In this document: in pieces, positions 43,604 through 54,964 of the stretch
How positions within the stretch are numbered: the stretch's first letter is position 1
Layout: the number at the start of each line of letters is the position of its first letter
Assembly: GCF_020379485.1 (NCBI RefSeq)
Contig: NC_063439.1
Location: 18,380,598 to 18,444,597, forward strand
From: Brassica napus
Lineage: Eukaryota > Streptophyta > Magnoliopsida > Brassicales > Brassicaceae
DNA: 64,000 nt
Direction: 5' to 3'
Program-made: the position numbers and the translations under genes
Notes under the pieces: model-generated
What the model saw: only the letters and a program-made list of their open reading frames with translations
Database searches by the model: none
What the model was told of the DNA's origin: nothing

Positions 43604-46600
43604 CTATGGTGGTGACGACGCGAGCTATTGCTGTAAAGACGACAGACTGTGGTGGAGACGAAGACGAGGTCTGGTTGTGACAAAGGTTTAGTGGTGATGA
43701 AGAAATAGACTAGAAAGACAAGATCTGTGAGATTAGGAAGCATGAGATTAACGAAGAAAAAAAAAAGTAAAAGCGAAAGAGAAGAGAAAGGGACGGAAAG
43801 AAATACAAGAGAAGATATTAGGGAGACAAGATCTTGTCTATTAGATTTAGGTTAATCAACGGTTGTGGTTAAAAATGCCTGATCCTTGCCTTTGAGATTT
43901 ATTTGTTAGTTTTTTTGTGTCTATGAATTGCATTAACTTGAACTGAAGTAAGCTTAGGAATCTAGAACAAAGCCCCAAAGAGATACGGGAGACACACGGC
44001 CGGCAAAGACACCTTTCCAAAGCCATGAAACTAAACAAGAGAAATAAAGAAACTACAACAATATAGGCAGCAATTTTCATTTAAGAAAATCAATCTTTCC
44101 ATCAACACTGGTGATAGGAGCACGGCAAACCAACATTGAAGGAAAGGAGATAGCAAACCCCAACATAAGTGTCAAAAACACCAGATAAAGCACCCCTGGA
44201 TAAAGGATAAGGTGATCCCTTGCTTAACCCTCGTCCCAAAGTAATCAGAGATTCGCCGAAGCCATAAGTTCAATACACCATTCTACAACAACTGTTGGAG
44301 ACAACCACTTAACAAACCCAAACACTGGAGAGAGCATGACACCTCAAAAAAAAAACTACAAACACCACCTCATAACCGGCAAGCGCAAAGAAGTAACCAG
44401 AACATGAACAACGCTCTATAGCACCAAGAAGAAACCAGAATCGTAGGAAGAAACAAAGCTAATATTGGAGCCACAAAGGAGACGACTCCATTCCTACAGT
44501 TTCATAAAGAAACACACCCGACAGGAATCTGAACTTAAGATTGGCAGGTCTCATCCGCCAAACCCTCAAGAAAGAAAAAACTTTTGAAGATGAGGAAAAT
44601 TTCACGAAGTAGATCCGTAGAAGCAAAGGCAGAACAACAAAGAGAGCCTTCTCCGGCGGCGGCAGAAAGCCTAGCCACCGGAGAGGCGGAGATCTTCGGT
44701 CACAAATTTTTACGGCGGTGATAAAGTTGAGAGAATATTAGGGCAAACTTGAAGTAGATCATTTTGTCCGTTTGTTTTGACCAATCAAATTTTTATAATT
44801 ACTTTTCTATTTTTGTTTTAATACTCAAAGTATTAATGGTAGAATTGTAATGCACATAGATTATTTTGAGACAAGATTCAAAGATTTAGATTTCACAATT
44901 TCTATTTTGAAAATTTTAATTTTATATTTGAATTTTAAATTTTTAAAATTTAAACTTTGTTATTAATGTTTGGGGTATATGAACTGGAATTATGGGTTAT
45001 GAAAATAGAGTTTAGCCTATAGAATTATGGTTTTGAATATTTGAATTAAGTATATTGTTTTAGATTAGATATAAACTTTAAAGTTTAGGTTTTATGGTTT
45101 GAGACTTTGAGGTGTAAAGTTTAAGTTTGGAGTATGGTTTCGAAGTTTGTGAGTTTAAGATTTGAGAGTGAATTGTGAATTGATTAAATTTAGGGTTTGG
45201 AATATAGTGTTTTGTGATTACATTTAAGATTTAATATTACACTTTAAGATTACATTTAAAATTTCAAGTTAAATAATAAAAAGATTAGAGTTTACATTTT
45301 CTTAGTTACAGATTAGGGTATATGATTAATTTGAGGTATGATATATAGAGGTTTATATTTTAGGGTTTGAGGTTTTGATTTAGTATTTCATTTATTTACT
45401 TTTTAAATATATAGGAATTTGAATTTAAACTTAAGATTTGAGACTCAAAAAAAAAATTATTATAATATAGAGTTTGGAGTTTGGATTTATAATATAGAGT
45501 TTGGAGTTTAGAATGTTGGTTTATATCAATTTATAAATGATGTTATTATTTTCATTATTGAAATAACTGATTTAAATTATTTTTATTATTTATTAATAAA
45601 AAAATAAAATGGGTTGGGTAATTATACCCTTAATAATTAATTAAATTATGATTGCTATTTTTACATATCTGGCGTTATATTTAAATCAGTATATTAACGT
45701 ATATCAGTAAATAAATAAATAAATTAAAATATATTTTCATTAACCATTTTATTTTTCTTATCACAAGCCTTGCTCAAGAGGCCGATGAAGCATATGTAAT
45801 GCTTTGTTCATGATACCAATTGATAGTTTAAGGGAGCTTCAGATTTTTAGGCTGGTATTGTCAGGCCCTGGGTATTGTTATCCTTGTTGCCATAGTGAAA
45901 TCTGCATAAAAACCATGACCAAAGAGCTCTACCAACAGTGAAAACAGCAAGCAGCAGTCTATCTCTATATATAGCCTTAAGCATTGCTTTGTATCAGAGC
46001 TCATTTTCTCCTTCTGACCATCCAAGCATTTGCCACAACGCCATATCTGTTCTGCAATAAGAAGAAACCCATCAAACTTCAGTGTCAACAAAATAAAACA
46101 AGCTCAAAACTCGCTTGTTTCCTTTCCCATTCTCTATTGTTGTTTCACTAACTCAATTGAATATTCTACTAGTACAGATAGATCACTTACGAAAGAGTAC
46201 GTTAAATAGAGAGTTAAGAATGAACAACAACACACATAAAGAAAACTAAGAAATCCAAACTCAAGAAGAATCACGCAAAGTCTCATCAGATCATAGAAAG
46301 ACCAAATAAGAGCTCACCACACACAGTTATCAAACTGCAGTTTCAATAACAGTGACAGCACAATGCGATTGAGACACAAGACAAGCTCAGTTCTTAACTA
46401 GTAGTTCAAGATGTTTTCTTCATAGATATTATATAGTAAGATAGTAAGAAAAGCCGACACAAGGCTAGGGACCAAATTAAAGTTCTCTCAGCTTTACGCA
46501 AACGAACAAAATAAAAGCATACTAGTAGAGTCTACAAGATGATCACCGAACGTACAAGTACAACCACACATCATCAACTCAACAAACCCCACAAATCTCG

Positions 46601-46786
46601 AGACTCTGATACAGAATTACCCCTAGCGAGAATCTAAATTCAATCGTGCTTTTAACAAGTTAAGAGAGTGCCTTAGATTGGCTGTGACAGAGCTCGAATG
46701 TGATGAAACAGTCAAAAACCAAAACCAGTCATGACAAAGAAGACACCACAAACAAACAAAGATGAACTTGTAGAAGAGACTTAGAC
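43604..46786. other. Interior of the CACTA-like element, unassigned
   Basis: 43,604-44,080 is purine-rich without a clear ORF. 44,100-44,760, read on the minus strand, resembles a 5' leader rich in CTCCGCC and CCGGTGGC and may be the 5' part of another TE. 44,900-45,540 is an AT-rich stretch with many degenerate GAGTTTGGAGTTT/TTTAGGGTTTG units. A minus-strand frame at 46,091-45,861 with an acceptor-like TTCTTATTGCAG is not recognisable. Confidence 0.4.
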
Positions 46787-46978
46787 CTCCCCAAAGCCGA
46801 TGAACAAACTATCAAGCTGCTCCTCAGTGACCTAAACCCAAAAAAAATTAAGATAGCATAAGTCTGTGGAAGTGAACCATTGAAGAAAGGTGGAAGCTTT
46901 TTACAAACCTGTTGGTCAATATCAGACAGTTCTTCTAATGATGTCTTCACGCTGAGCCATACTTGTCCGAGGATTCAT
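46787..46978 (-). pseudogene. Fragment of a CID-type PABP-interacting RRM gene, frameshifted
   Basis: From the ATG at 46,978 the minus strand reads MNPRTSMAQREDIIRRTV, then stops. In the next frame SDIDQQ (to 46,909) joins across a GT..AG intron (46,908-46,832) to VTEEQLDSLFIGFGEV (46,831-46,784). The combination RxxxAQREDxIRRTV-YVSDIDQQVTEEQL is the conserved start of RRM1 in the Arabidopsis CID8-CID13 proteins, which bind poly(A)-binding protein. Here about 7 bases around YV are missing, shifting the frame, and nothing of the rest of RRM1 follows. The retained intron shows a genomic, not cDNA, origin. It lies inside the CACTA-like element about 470 bp from its right end, so it is best explained as captured host DNA. 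Confidence 0.75.
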
Positions 46979-47446
46979 CTTCTGTTTCTTAGAGATTGTT
47001 GTTTAGCAGATCTAGGTCGACGACGAAATCCAGCGGCTTGACGGATTAGGGTTCTGAGTTTTGACTTTGAACAAGGCCAATCCATATGTGTTTCTTCAAG
47101 TAAACAATGAAGAAGAAGAAGATAGAGATAATGATTTTTCTTCTTCTTTGTAAAACGGAAATGTTTTGGAAAACAAAAAACCATTTCTACCAAAACTCAG
47201 TTTTTGGGTGCCAATAGCCCCGTTCAGATATAAGAGCGTTTCTTAGTTCAAAAGTGTAATGTGAAATTTTGCTTCCAAAATGACATTCTAGCTACGAACC
47301 TGATTTTGCTTTCAGCTTAATGAAATTCTTTCCTAGCGTGAATTTAATGCTATAATAGAATTATAATCCAATTTTGGCATTTTTAGTAGTAGTTGATAAA
47401 TTCGTGCTATAGCCAACTACTATCAATATTCATATTTCTTGTAATA

Positions 47447-48464
47447 ATGGTAGATATATCGTTAAATCAGGACATTATGTGGAAAAACTTTATTCTGATT
47501 TAGGATCTCAGCAAGGATATTTTTGGTCTAGATACAAAATTTTTGTTAGCCTATTCACGGAGATTTTGTTTGGAAGATCATCTCAGGTAGCTTACGAGTT
47601 ACAAAAAATATACAATTTCGTGGTATCGAATGTGACATGCAATATCACATATATGAAACTAAAAAAGAATCAATTAATGATATTCTCGTTAAATGTCTTC
47701 CAGCACTTCAGATTTGAACGATTTCAAATATTTTATCTCATCCACAAATTTTTCCTAGTCCATCAGTGTTTTACCAATATAGATTATCTATTTTGGAGAC
47801 CACCTAAAGAACCAGACTTAAGCTATTTTCCATGAATATTGTGGTATATTTGGAAAAATCGTAATGATAAGATTTTTAAAAATAAAAACCAAAGATCCAC
47901 ATGATATTCTAAGAAAGGCATAGATTGAAGGTGCTTTATGGGCTGAACCTCAAATTAAAGAACCCTCAACTCAGTCTTTTCGGAATTGCCTGGGAATCAA
48001 ATTTTAAATGGCACCAATTGGTATTACATTGATGAAGCATAGAAAGAACAAGATATTTTTACAGGACAAGGTTGTTTTATAGGAAGGAATGATCTACTAA
48101 CACTATGATTGAAGCCATGAACATACGCATGAGTCTGTCACCTTTACATGCTGAATGTGAAGCGTTCATTTGGGCAATGAAGTATATGAAGACCCTTCAT
48201 ATCTCAGAGGTGGTGTTCGCAACTGACTGTTCTCAACTGGTGAAGATGGCATCTCCTTATACAAAGTGGCCGACGTTTTCTACACATATGGACGAATTCT
48301 TGCGATGTAAGGAATTTTTTTCAGACTTTCTCTATCCAACATACCCTAAGGGGAAAAACAAAATGATGGATAAGCTGGCACGTGGTGCTCGAAAGATTCC
48401 TTCTGCTATGGTTTATGTTGATTCAGTTCCTCCGAAATGGCTAACGGATTTGGAATCTTCTTAG
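47447..48464 (+). pseudogene. LINE ORF2 C-terminus with RNase H-like domain, downstream of the insertion
   Basis: Resumes the LINE frame after the CACTA-like element. Zinc-binding/thumb remnants occupy 47,450-47,900 in several frames. From about 48,105 an open frame of 119 codons encodes an RNase H-like segment with LHAECEAFIWAMKYM (catalytic Glu context), VVFATDCSQLVKM (catalytic Asp context) and a K-M-D-K-L-A-R-GAR tail. It ends DLESS* at 48,464. This is the RVT_3-type RNase H of plant LINEs. Confidence 0.75.
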
Positions 48465-48566
48465 GTTGACTAGCCTTTTGTTGTAAAAAAAAACTCAAAA
48501 ATTAAAAATTGGAGTTGCATGTTACGATTCTCCACTGTTGTTTGTTTCATCTTGGTCTTTTTCCAT

Positions 48567-49245
48567 TTAAGTTTCCACCACATGAAGAGGTGGTAGCAAA
48601 TCTTGCACGAGCTCTAGTATTCCATCTATATCGATCCCCCGTTCTTTGGGCTCCGCAATGATCTACAATAAGTAACAATCAGCAAAGGTTAAAACACTAT
48701 GAAACCCGTAAGAGAGAATAAAAACATATGTAACGTTAGATATGATGACGAGATTTGGTAAAGAAGATAGTAAGAACAAGAAAAAGAAACCACATACCGG
48801 ATCCAGTAAGGCTTTGAAATCTACAGATGGCCGGATATTGATTATATTGAGAATCTCAACTTTTGTGAGTTTAAAATCTTTGCACTTGTTAGAGAATGTT
48901 GTAACGCTCTCTAGTGTTTGAGTGGAAGCAACAGTCTCATTCAAATAATCACATACCTGAAAGAACATTTGACTTGCAAACAAAAAATAGTCTTTAGCTC
49001 CTTCATTAAATCCATTTTAAGGTTAAAGTCAAAATAGACCTTGTATTCTGATCTAGCAACTGCAGCTATAACTCTTGTAGTGTCCTTTGATGCACGTTTT
49101 GAATTTATTAAGTCAAGCACTTCGAAATTTGTTAGCACATCTGTGTTTGCCTTCACTCTGCAAACATCCACATCTAATTTTGATTTAGAAAGAAGTAAAA
49201 CATAATTGAAGATGGATCAGAAGATATATACATTATGTTTTTCAT
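48567..49245 (-). CDS. RPC9: RNA polymerase III subunit RPC9/CRCP (Rpb4-like; At5g62950 type)
   Basis: Four exons: 49,245-49,232 (14 nt), 49,157-49,040, 48,956-48,798 and 48,662-48,567, all GT..AG and in phase, giving 128 residues. The protein begins MKNIIVKANTDVLTNFEVLD, continues with SKDTTRVIAAVARSEYK, CDYLNETVASTQT, KCKDFKLTKVEILNIINIRP and ends with an acidic-hydrophobic DIDGILELVQDLLPPL segment. This is the HRDC-like fold of the Rpb4/RPC9 family, which pairs with RPC25 in the Pol III stalk and works in transcription of tRNA and 5S genes in the nucleus. No frame damage is seen. The first coding exon is very short, so the start relies on exon 2 phase. A LINE tail lies about 70 bp beyond the stop in convergent orientation. 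Confidence 0.9.
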
Positions 49246-52200
49246 CTCTAAGGTTGAGCGTTTTGTTTTTCTGATGATGATCGAGAAAGCTCTACGAAAT
49301 GTCGTTCTGGTCGTGTTTGCTTGTTAGCGAAAGAAAAAGTGCTCCCTCTAACCCTAACACTGATTTTAGTGAAGGAGACAAAAACCTTCTGATGCGTCCG
49401 TTGAGTCCCGCGGTATTTATGACATAATAATATCTTTTGCTTCAGGTCCAAACTCTTTAGATTTCACCAGTCCAAGCCCAATAACATGTCCCACTAGTAG
49501 CTATTATTATTTCTGTTTACACAAACTATGCAAACACTTAGATGATTTTTGTGCGTTTAACTTTCCATTTACACAATGCAAAGTTTTTTTTATAGAAAAG
49601 TTAACATTCTAATTTTTAGAATGTTAAGACAAAAATTATTTAGATTCACATGTAATGTAAACATGGTGCAAGTTTAAAATAAAAAAAATGAAAAATGATT
49701 TTGACAAAGTGAAAATCTATGAAGAGTTTAATTAACTTTGAAATTGAACTTTTTAAAAATAATATTGTGTTGTTCAAAAAAAAATTGTATGCGGCGTCTC
49801 GACGAAAAACATGTATAACAATATATACAAAACTCTTGATTTTCTTAGAGTTTGTTAAGAAAAAGAAAGGGAATTAGGACACATGATTCTTGCTTTGGAG
49901 AACAAAAGCACTTGAAACATGTAAGCTAAGCTAACTAACTACCTTGTGTAAACCCCAATCTGGCAAGGCTCCTCTCATTGTCTTTAAAGCTCCTCATGCT
50001 TTCCACCCTTTCTTAAATTTCATTTACATAATTTGTTTGTTACACATTTCAATATTTTTGTTGGTTATATAAACATCATCTTTTGGTTTGTTCCAATATT
50101 TTTTTCTTTTGGGCGATTCATTCTCTCTTTTCCACCTTGCAAGAAAATTGGAATCAATGAAAGGTACCAAATATCCTTCTATAATATCCTTAATTTTGCA
50201 TTTTCTCATGAAACCATCGAGACGCATTTTTGTCAATCTTCAAAATGTTATTTTCGGTTTTTATATAAAATTTTATTCTATTATAGTGCGGTATAAATAC
50301 CAACCCACTGCCTATCTCTTTACCAAGTACAGTACATGTATTCATCCTTATATACAGTACTGCTAAGTCTGCTATCATTACTGTCGTCGACAATTTTTGT
50401 TTATTAATAGTGGAATGAAAAAATACATTTGCTTACAATTATATTTATTTGAATGTGTTTTCGTATGTGTGGTATGTATTTAAAGAATACAAATTGTGGA
50501 AGAAACCTTGTGACTTTGTTCATCAATTAATAGAGACAAGAGATAGAAAAACTGTTGGTAGTGTGTGTTGTCGTTTTGAAAATGGAATGTAATAAGTAGC
50601 GACGTGAAAATAACGGTAGTTTTTGTTGCAAACGCGTTTACTTATAGTGGCCAAGACGCGTCGCTATCGTCTCTCGCACGCTCTTTTGGTTCTGTTTGTC
50701 ACAGCTGTCTCTCTGTCACACATGTATTCTCTGTTCCTCTCTTTAACCTACGTGACTGACCTGTAGCCTCACCTATTATCACGTTCTTATAACACTATAG
50801 AATAACATAAAACTATATATATATTTTTTTTTTCTTATGGATTTACTAATTTCACATTCTACTATGTATTAGTATGTTTTTCAAACAAATTATATGCATA
50901 AACTGCATTGGCTGTTGTAAGTTAAGGATAAAAGTCTTACAACATTAGGCATCAAAATCTTTTGGAATTACCAATAAGCATTTCCCTAGGTTGGCCCACT
51001 AGTATCGTATGTTTTGGTTTAATTTTTTATTGCAGATATTTGTCTTTCTTGTTGTTTGAAAGTTTTTTTTTTTTTGAAAAATTGTTGTTTGAAAGTTACC
51101 AATAAGCATTCCTCATGATGGATCGCCTATTCAATATAGACAACTTTTCTTAATGTAATTGTACCTGATTTTTACCGTATTCAGCAAGTCATGCATTATT
51201 ATCATCAGGAAAATCTAAAACAAGTAAACCCCACTAGAAATAGCCACTGTATTTTCCAATATTTTTAGTTTATTTTAAACATTATAGATAATATATTCCA
51301 CTATTAAACTGAGAAATCAGTCAGTGTTTACATATCTAACTTTTGTGAAAATTACATTTTATGTTTTATAATAATGATCTTCTACATATCTAGAATGATT
51401 TAGAAGGCGCAGGTATAAACCAATTAGACAGTAATCTATCCCTGTTAAACCAAAAATTAATTAATTAGGTTGTAACTTGTAAGCCATATATATATCACAT
51501 ATATGGAGTATTCCATAAAACACAACACAGCAAATATTTCAGCATCTAGTGGTCATCGTTCTTGTTCAGGATAGTAATAAGGAACCACAATGCACCTACA
51601 TCGGAAATTAGTGTTTTGGTATAGACCATTTCTTGTGTATAAATATTATCGCTCTGTGATTAACTGTATCCTCTTTCTCAATTTTAAAAAACTCTCTCTT
51701 TCTCATGTTGAGTTTATAATTGTGTCAAACTATACAAAATCACGCTTAATACACTAGCCATTAGCCATATTCTCAAATGTTCATTCATCGCCGGTATCTA
51801 CACCAGTAACACCACGTGATCCATTTCCAAATAGCTTTCCATACAAGTTTCGAACTCGTAATATTTGTTCTCAAAACATACAACGAGAACGGGCCCTACG
51901 CTCTGGTCTTTGCATGTAAGACTGAAACCTCATTAAAGTCGTCGGTTCGGGTTCGATGGGTCCCACTTGCTCACGCAGTCTCTGCCTTTGACCAAAAGCA
52001 ACATATCATTACATTTTTCTCTTGGTAAAAAAAAATAGCCACAACAAAAGCTGTTCCCTTCGTTAATTTCTAGTTGTCAATGATACGTCAAAATCGTCAA
52101 AATCCAACGATTCACAATTCTTTTGAGAGCTCCCAAACATATCCTTTATTTTACTAAATTTTAATATTGAATATATTTATTCCCTTTTCTTTCTGTGAGT

Positions 52201-53303
52201 GGTGGAATTATAACTACAACGATATATAACCTAACTAAACACAAAGCATTTCCGACTTCTGCGACTCCTCCCCACATGGAATCTCCCAACCTATTCAATA
52301 TAGATACATGCGTATATTAAATATATAACGAAAGGGAAAGGACACATAAACAATTCATACGTCCCGATGTCTGTTTGAGAGTTTATAGCTTTTTATACTC
52401 TCTTTTTTGGGTATTTGCAAAAAGATTGAGACTCCTCCACATTGAGATGCCTTAATATTTATTTACATCTTTATAGATTCTCTATCCTCTGAGCATCTAA
52501 ACAAACCTCCATATACATATTCAACCATTTATCCACGTAGATGTATTTATATATTCTCATGTACCAGTGCATCAATTTGAGTATATGCCAAAAAGAAAAT
52601 AAAAATAAACATTTTCCTTCAAGACATATATATCCTCACCCGATTGTCTCGAATCCATTACCTTATTTTTTTAAATACGTGAAAAATTAAATTAATCTGC
52701 ATACATTTTTCAATAGTGAAACACTATGCTACATTGTTCATGCGTTATTTATTTATTTATGGTTGAAAATATAGAGGGTAAAAACTATATAACTCATGGT
52801 AAATACTATTTAACTCTTTCTTTGCTGCTCTCTCTCTGTATAAATATACTTGTCTTTCCTAAAGCAGAGAAGCAAAGAATCGTGTCCTCTTACACAATCA
52901 CAGGCTTTATGCATTTTTATCACAAGGATCATCTCTTTCCTTGGCTTCGAATTCAGCTCCCTCTTCTTCTTCTTTATTCACTTTCTTTCTCCTTTTCCTT
53001 TTATTAAAACATTGTTCTTTCAAACCTGATCAGCTAGTTTTGTTTTTAAGTAATGGTTTTCTACATCTTTTATGTAGCAAGAAGAACACATGTTTTAAAA
53101 AGCTTCGAATCTCTCTCCCTTTCCTTCATCACACATCTTTAATCACCTCGTGACTCAAGATTTCAAATTCCCCTAAACATTGTTTTAAAATCTCTTTCTT
53201 TTTATTTATTCTAAACACTGTCTTTTACTCTGTATTTGTTTCTTCTCAACATTGAAACAAAACTTATCTCTTTTCTCTTTAAAGACTGAAACTTTATCTG
53301 AAA
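49246..53303. other. Intergenic region between RPC9 and the At5g62960-like gene
   Basis: About 4 kb of divergent promoter space. AT-rich, with poly(T) runs (50,823; 51,064) and a TATATATAT stretch at 50,816-50,822. Open frames at 50,024-50,393, 51,816-52,028 and 52,726-53,153 have skewed composition and lie on both strands over each other; I do not regard them as genes. CT-rich DNA at 52,820-53,280 is probably the 5' leader of the downstream gene. Confidence 0.5.
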
Positions 53304-54964
53304 ATGGCTGCATTATCATCACCATCTTCATACACAGAGTTAAAAGATGCTTGGCATCCATCAACAACAACAGTGGACACAACATCATCAAGCTACTGGT
53401 TTAACTGGAGGGTTACGATCTGCTGCGTATGGATGGCTCTAGCGATGGTGATCACCGCTTTTCTCATATTCAAATACGAAGGCTTTCGCCTGAAACGAAC
53501 CGGAAACGGCGGAGACGGAGGGGAGAAAGAGTGGTCGGGGAATGTATATGAAGACGAGACTTGGAGGCCTTGTCTACGCAATATTCACCCGGCTTGGCTT
53601 CTTGCTTTTAGAGCTGTTGCCTTCTTCGTTCTTCTCATTATGCTGATCATTATTGGCCTTGTTGATGGACCTACCATCTTCTTCTACTATACTCAGTAAG
53701 CCATCCTCTCTTGTGGTAGTAGATAAGAAAACTAATATCTCTGTTCTGTTTTTTTTTTTTGTGTGGTCTCTAATGTTTTTGTTTGTTTGTTTTGATTTGC
53801 AGGTGGACTTTTGCTTTGATCACTCTCTATTTTGGAGTAATGTTACTGTCTCATAACATGTTTACTTTGTTAGTAACTTGTTTGTGACATTAGTCAAGTT
53901 TCTTACATTAGTCTTTTATTCTTTTAACAGCTAGGTTCGCTTCTTTCGCTGCATGGATGCTACAAATACAACAAAAGAGCTGCTGGCGATAGAGTAGATA
54001 GCATTGAAGCCATAGACTCGGAGAGAGCAAGATCCAAAGGCTCTGATAATACTCTTCAAGAGAGTCAATACTCTAGTAATCCAGCTAATTTTTGGGGATA
54101 TGTTTTCCAGATAATTTTTCAGGTAAATTAAATCAAAATTAATGCACAAGAGATTATCAGATTTTTTAAAATGATTTCTTGATTGGATATTGTGTGAAAC
54201 AGATGAATGCAGGTGCAGTTTTGCTCACTGACTGTGTGTTCTGGTTCATCCTTGTTCCTTTCCTTGAGATTCATGATTATAGCCTTAATGTTGTAAGTAA
54301 TCTAATGAGTCATTTTTAATTCATTATACAAATACATTTGATGATCAATTCAAAATATAAAAGTGTATATGTTCAATATTGCAGTTGGTGATCAACATGC
54401 ATTCTCTTAACGCCATTTTCTTGCTTGGTGATGCTGCTTTGAATTCTTTGGTAAATCTCAGATTCCTGCAGTAGTTTCTTTATACTCTTATTTATATAGA
54501 TTCTTATTTGATTCTTGATTTTTCATTATTACAGAGCTTCCCATGCTTCAGAATTGCTTACTTCTTCTCATGGACTATAGCTTATGTTTTATTCCAATGG
54601 ACTCTCCACTCGTTAGTCCATATATGGTAACACTTCGTACAAATTACACTGATTTTTTTAATGTAATCTTTTAACAGTAATAATCACTCCTTACTGTTTA
54701 TCAATAGGTGGCCTTACCCCTTCCTGGACTTATCATCACACTATGCTCCACTATGGTAACTTAAAAGCTTTACTATAGTTTTTCAATTTTCTCCATTATT
54801 TCGTTGGGGCTAATTACATTCAAATGACGCGGCAACTTTTTTTCAGGTATTTCTCAGTTGCAGTGATGCATTTGCCATGCTACGGAGCCTTTGCCTTGTT
54901 GGTGAAGCTAAAACATCGGCTTCTTCAGAGATGGTTCCCTGAGTCTTACCAGAGTCCTCGGTAG
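53304..54964 (+). CDS. Multi-pass membrane protein, At5g62960/At1g10660 family (function unknown)
   Basis: Eight exons: 53,304-53,695, 53,803-53,836, 53,931-54,122, 54,203-54,292, 54,385-54,450, 54,535-54,626, 54,708-54,755 and 54,847-54,964. Every junction is GT..AG and in phase, giving 343 residues. A soluble Ser/Thr-rich N-terminus is followed by about seven hydrophobic spans: 37-56, 98-120, 131-150, then MNAGAVLLTDCVFWFILVPF, LVINMHSLNAIFLLGDAALN, RIAYFFSWTIAYVLFQWTL and YFSVAVMHLPCYGAFALLV. Conserved polar signatures include WRPCLRNIHPAWLLAFR and WWPYPFLDLSSHYAPLWYF. I recall Arabidopsis relatives At5g62960, At1g10660, At2g47115 and At3g27770, all uncharacterised. The frame is intact. 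Exon 3 has a partial copy at 62,366. Confidence 0.9.

Larger units (their letters stand above)
30042..47446. mobile_element. CACTA-like element carrying host and TE cargo (about 17.4 kb with nested insertions, about 5 kb without)
   Basis: The left end is CACTACAAGAAATATCAGC; the right end complements to TATTACAAGAAATATGAAT, matching at 13 of the first 15 bases, with the two mismatches C-to-T. The flanks are ATG on both sides (30,037-30,039 and 47,447-47,449), and joining them restores the LINE frame (E-H-G-R-Y), although two extra bases (CG) sit before CACTA on the left. GCTATAAT/GCTATAGC motifs recur near both ends (30,178; 30,988; 31,062; 47,352; 47,405), as expected of CACTA subterminal repeats. 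Inside are a hAT MITE, a transposase-like coiled C-terminus, a gypsy element and a CID gene fragment. Confidence 0.65.
29400..48494 (+). mobile_element. Second L1-type LINE, 5'-truncated and split by a 17.4-kb compound insertion
   Basis: The 5' piece (29,400-30,039) encodes LINE C-terminal motifs: MPIHVLSCFRLPKTV, FFWDKLCKR, ERLGFQDLQNFN, LLVKQLWKVIDKPEP, and finally DSYGLHFTEH. The 3' piece (47,447-48,464) resumes exactly there with GRYIVKSGHYVEKLYSDLG, then NIDYLFWRPPKEPDL, ILWYIWKNRNDKIFKNK and an RNase H-like domain. A poly(A)-like run at 48,485-48,494 closes the element. Everything from 30,042 to 47,446 is therefore inserted. The 3' end lies about 70 bp beyond the RPC9 stop codon, in convergent orientation. 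Confidence 0.8.

Noticed and set aside
44900..45540. Telomere-like TTTAGGG array
   Set aside because: Only isolated TTTAGGGTTT matches within degenerate GAGTTTGGAGTTT sequence; no tandem array, so not an interstitial telomere.
45861..46091. Minus-strand ORF near the CID fragment as a further CID exon
   Set aside because: Despite an acceptor-like sequence, the translation does not match RRM or PAM2 motifs of CID proteins.
50024..53153. Overlapping short ORFs on both strands
   Set aside because: Phe/Ile-rich translations of AT- and CT-rich DNA, mutually overlapping, no start context or family resemblance.
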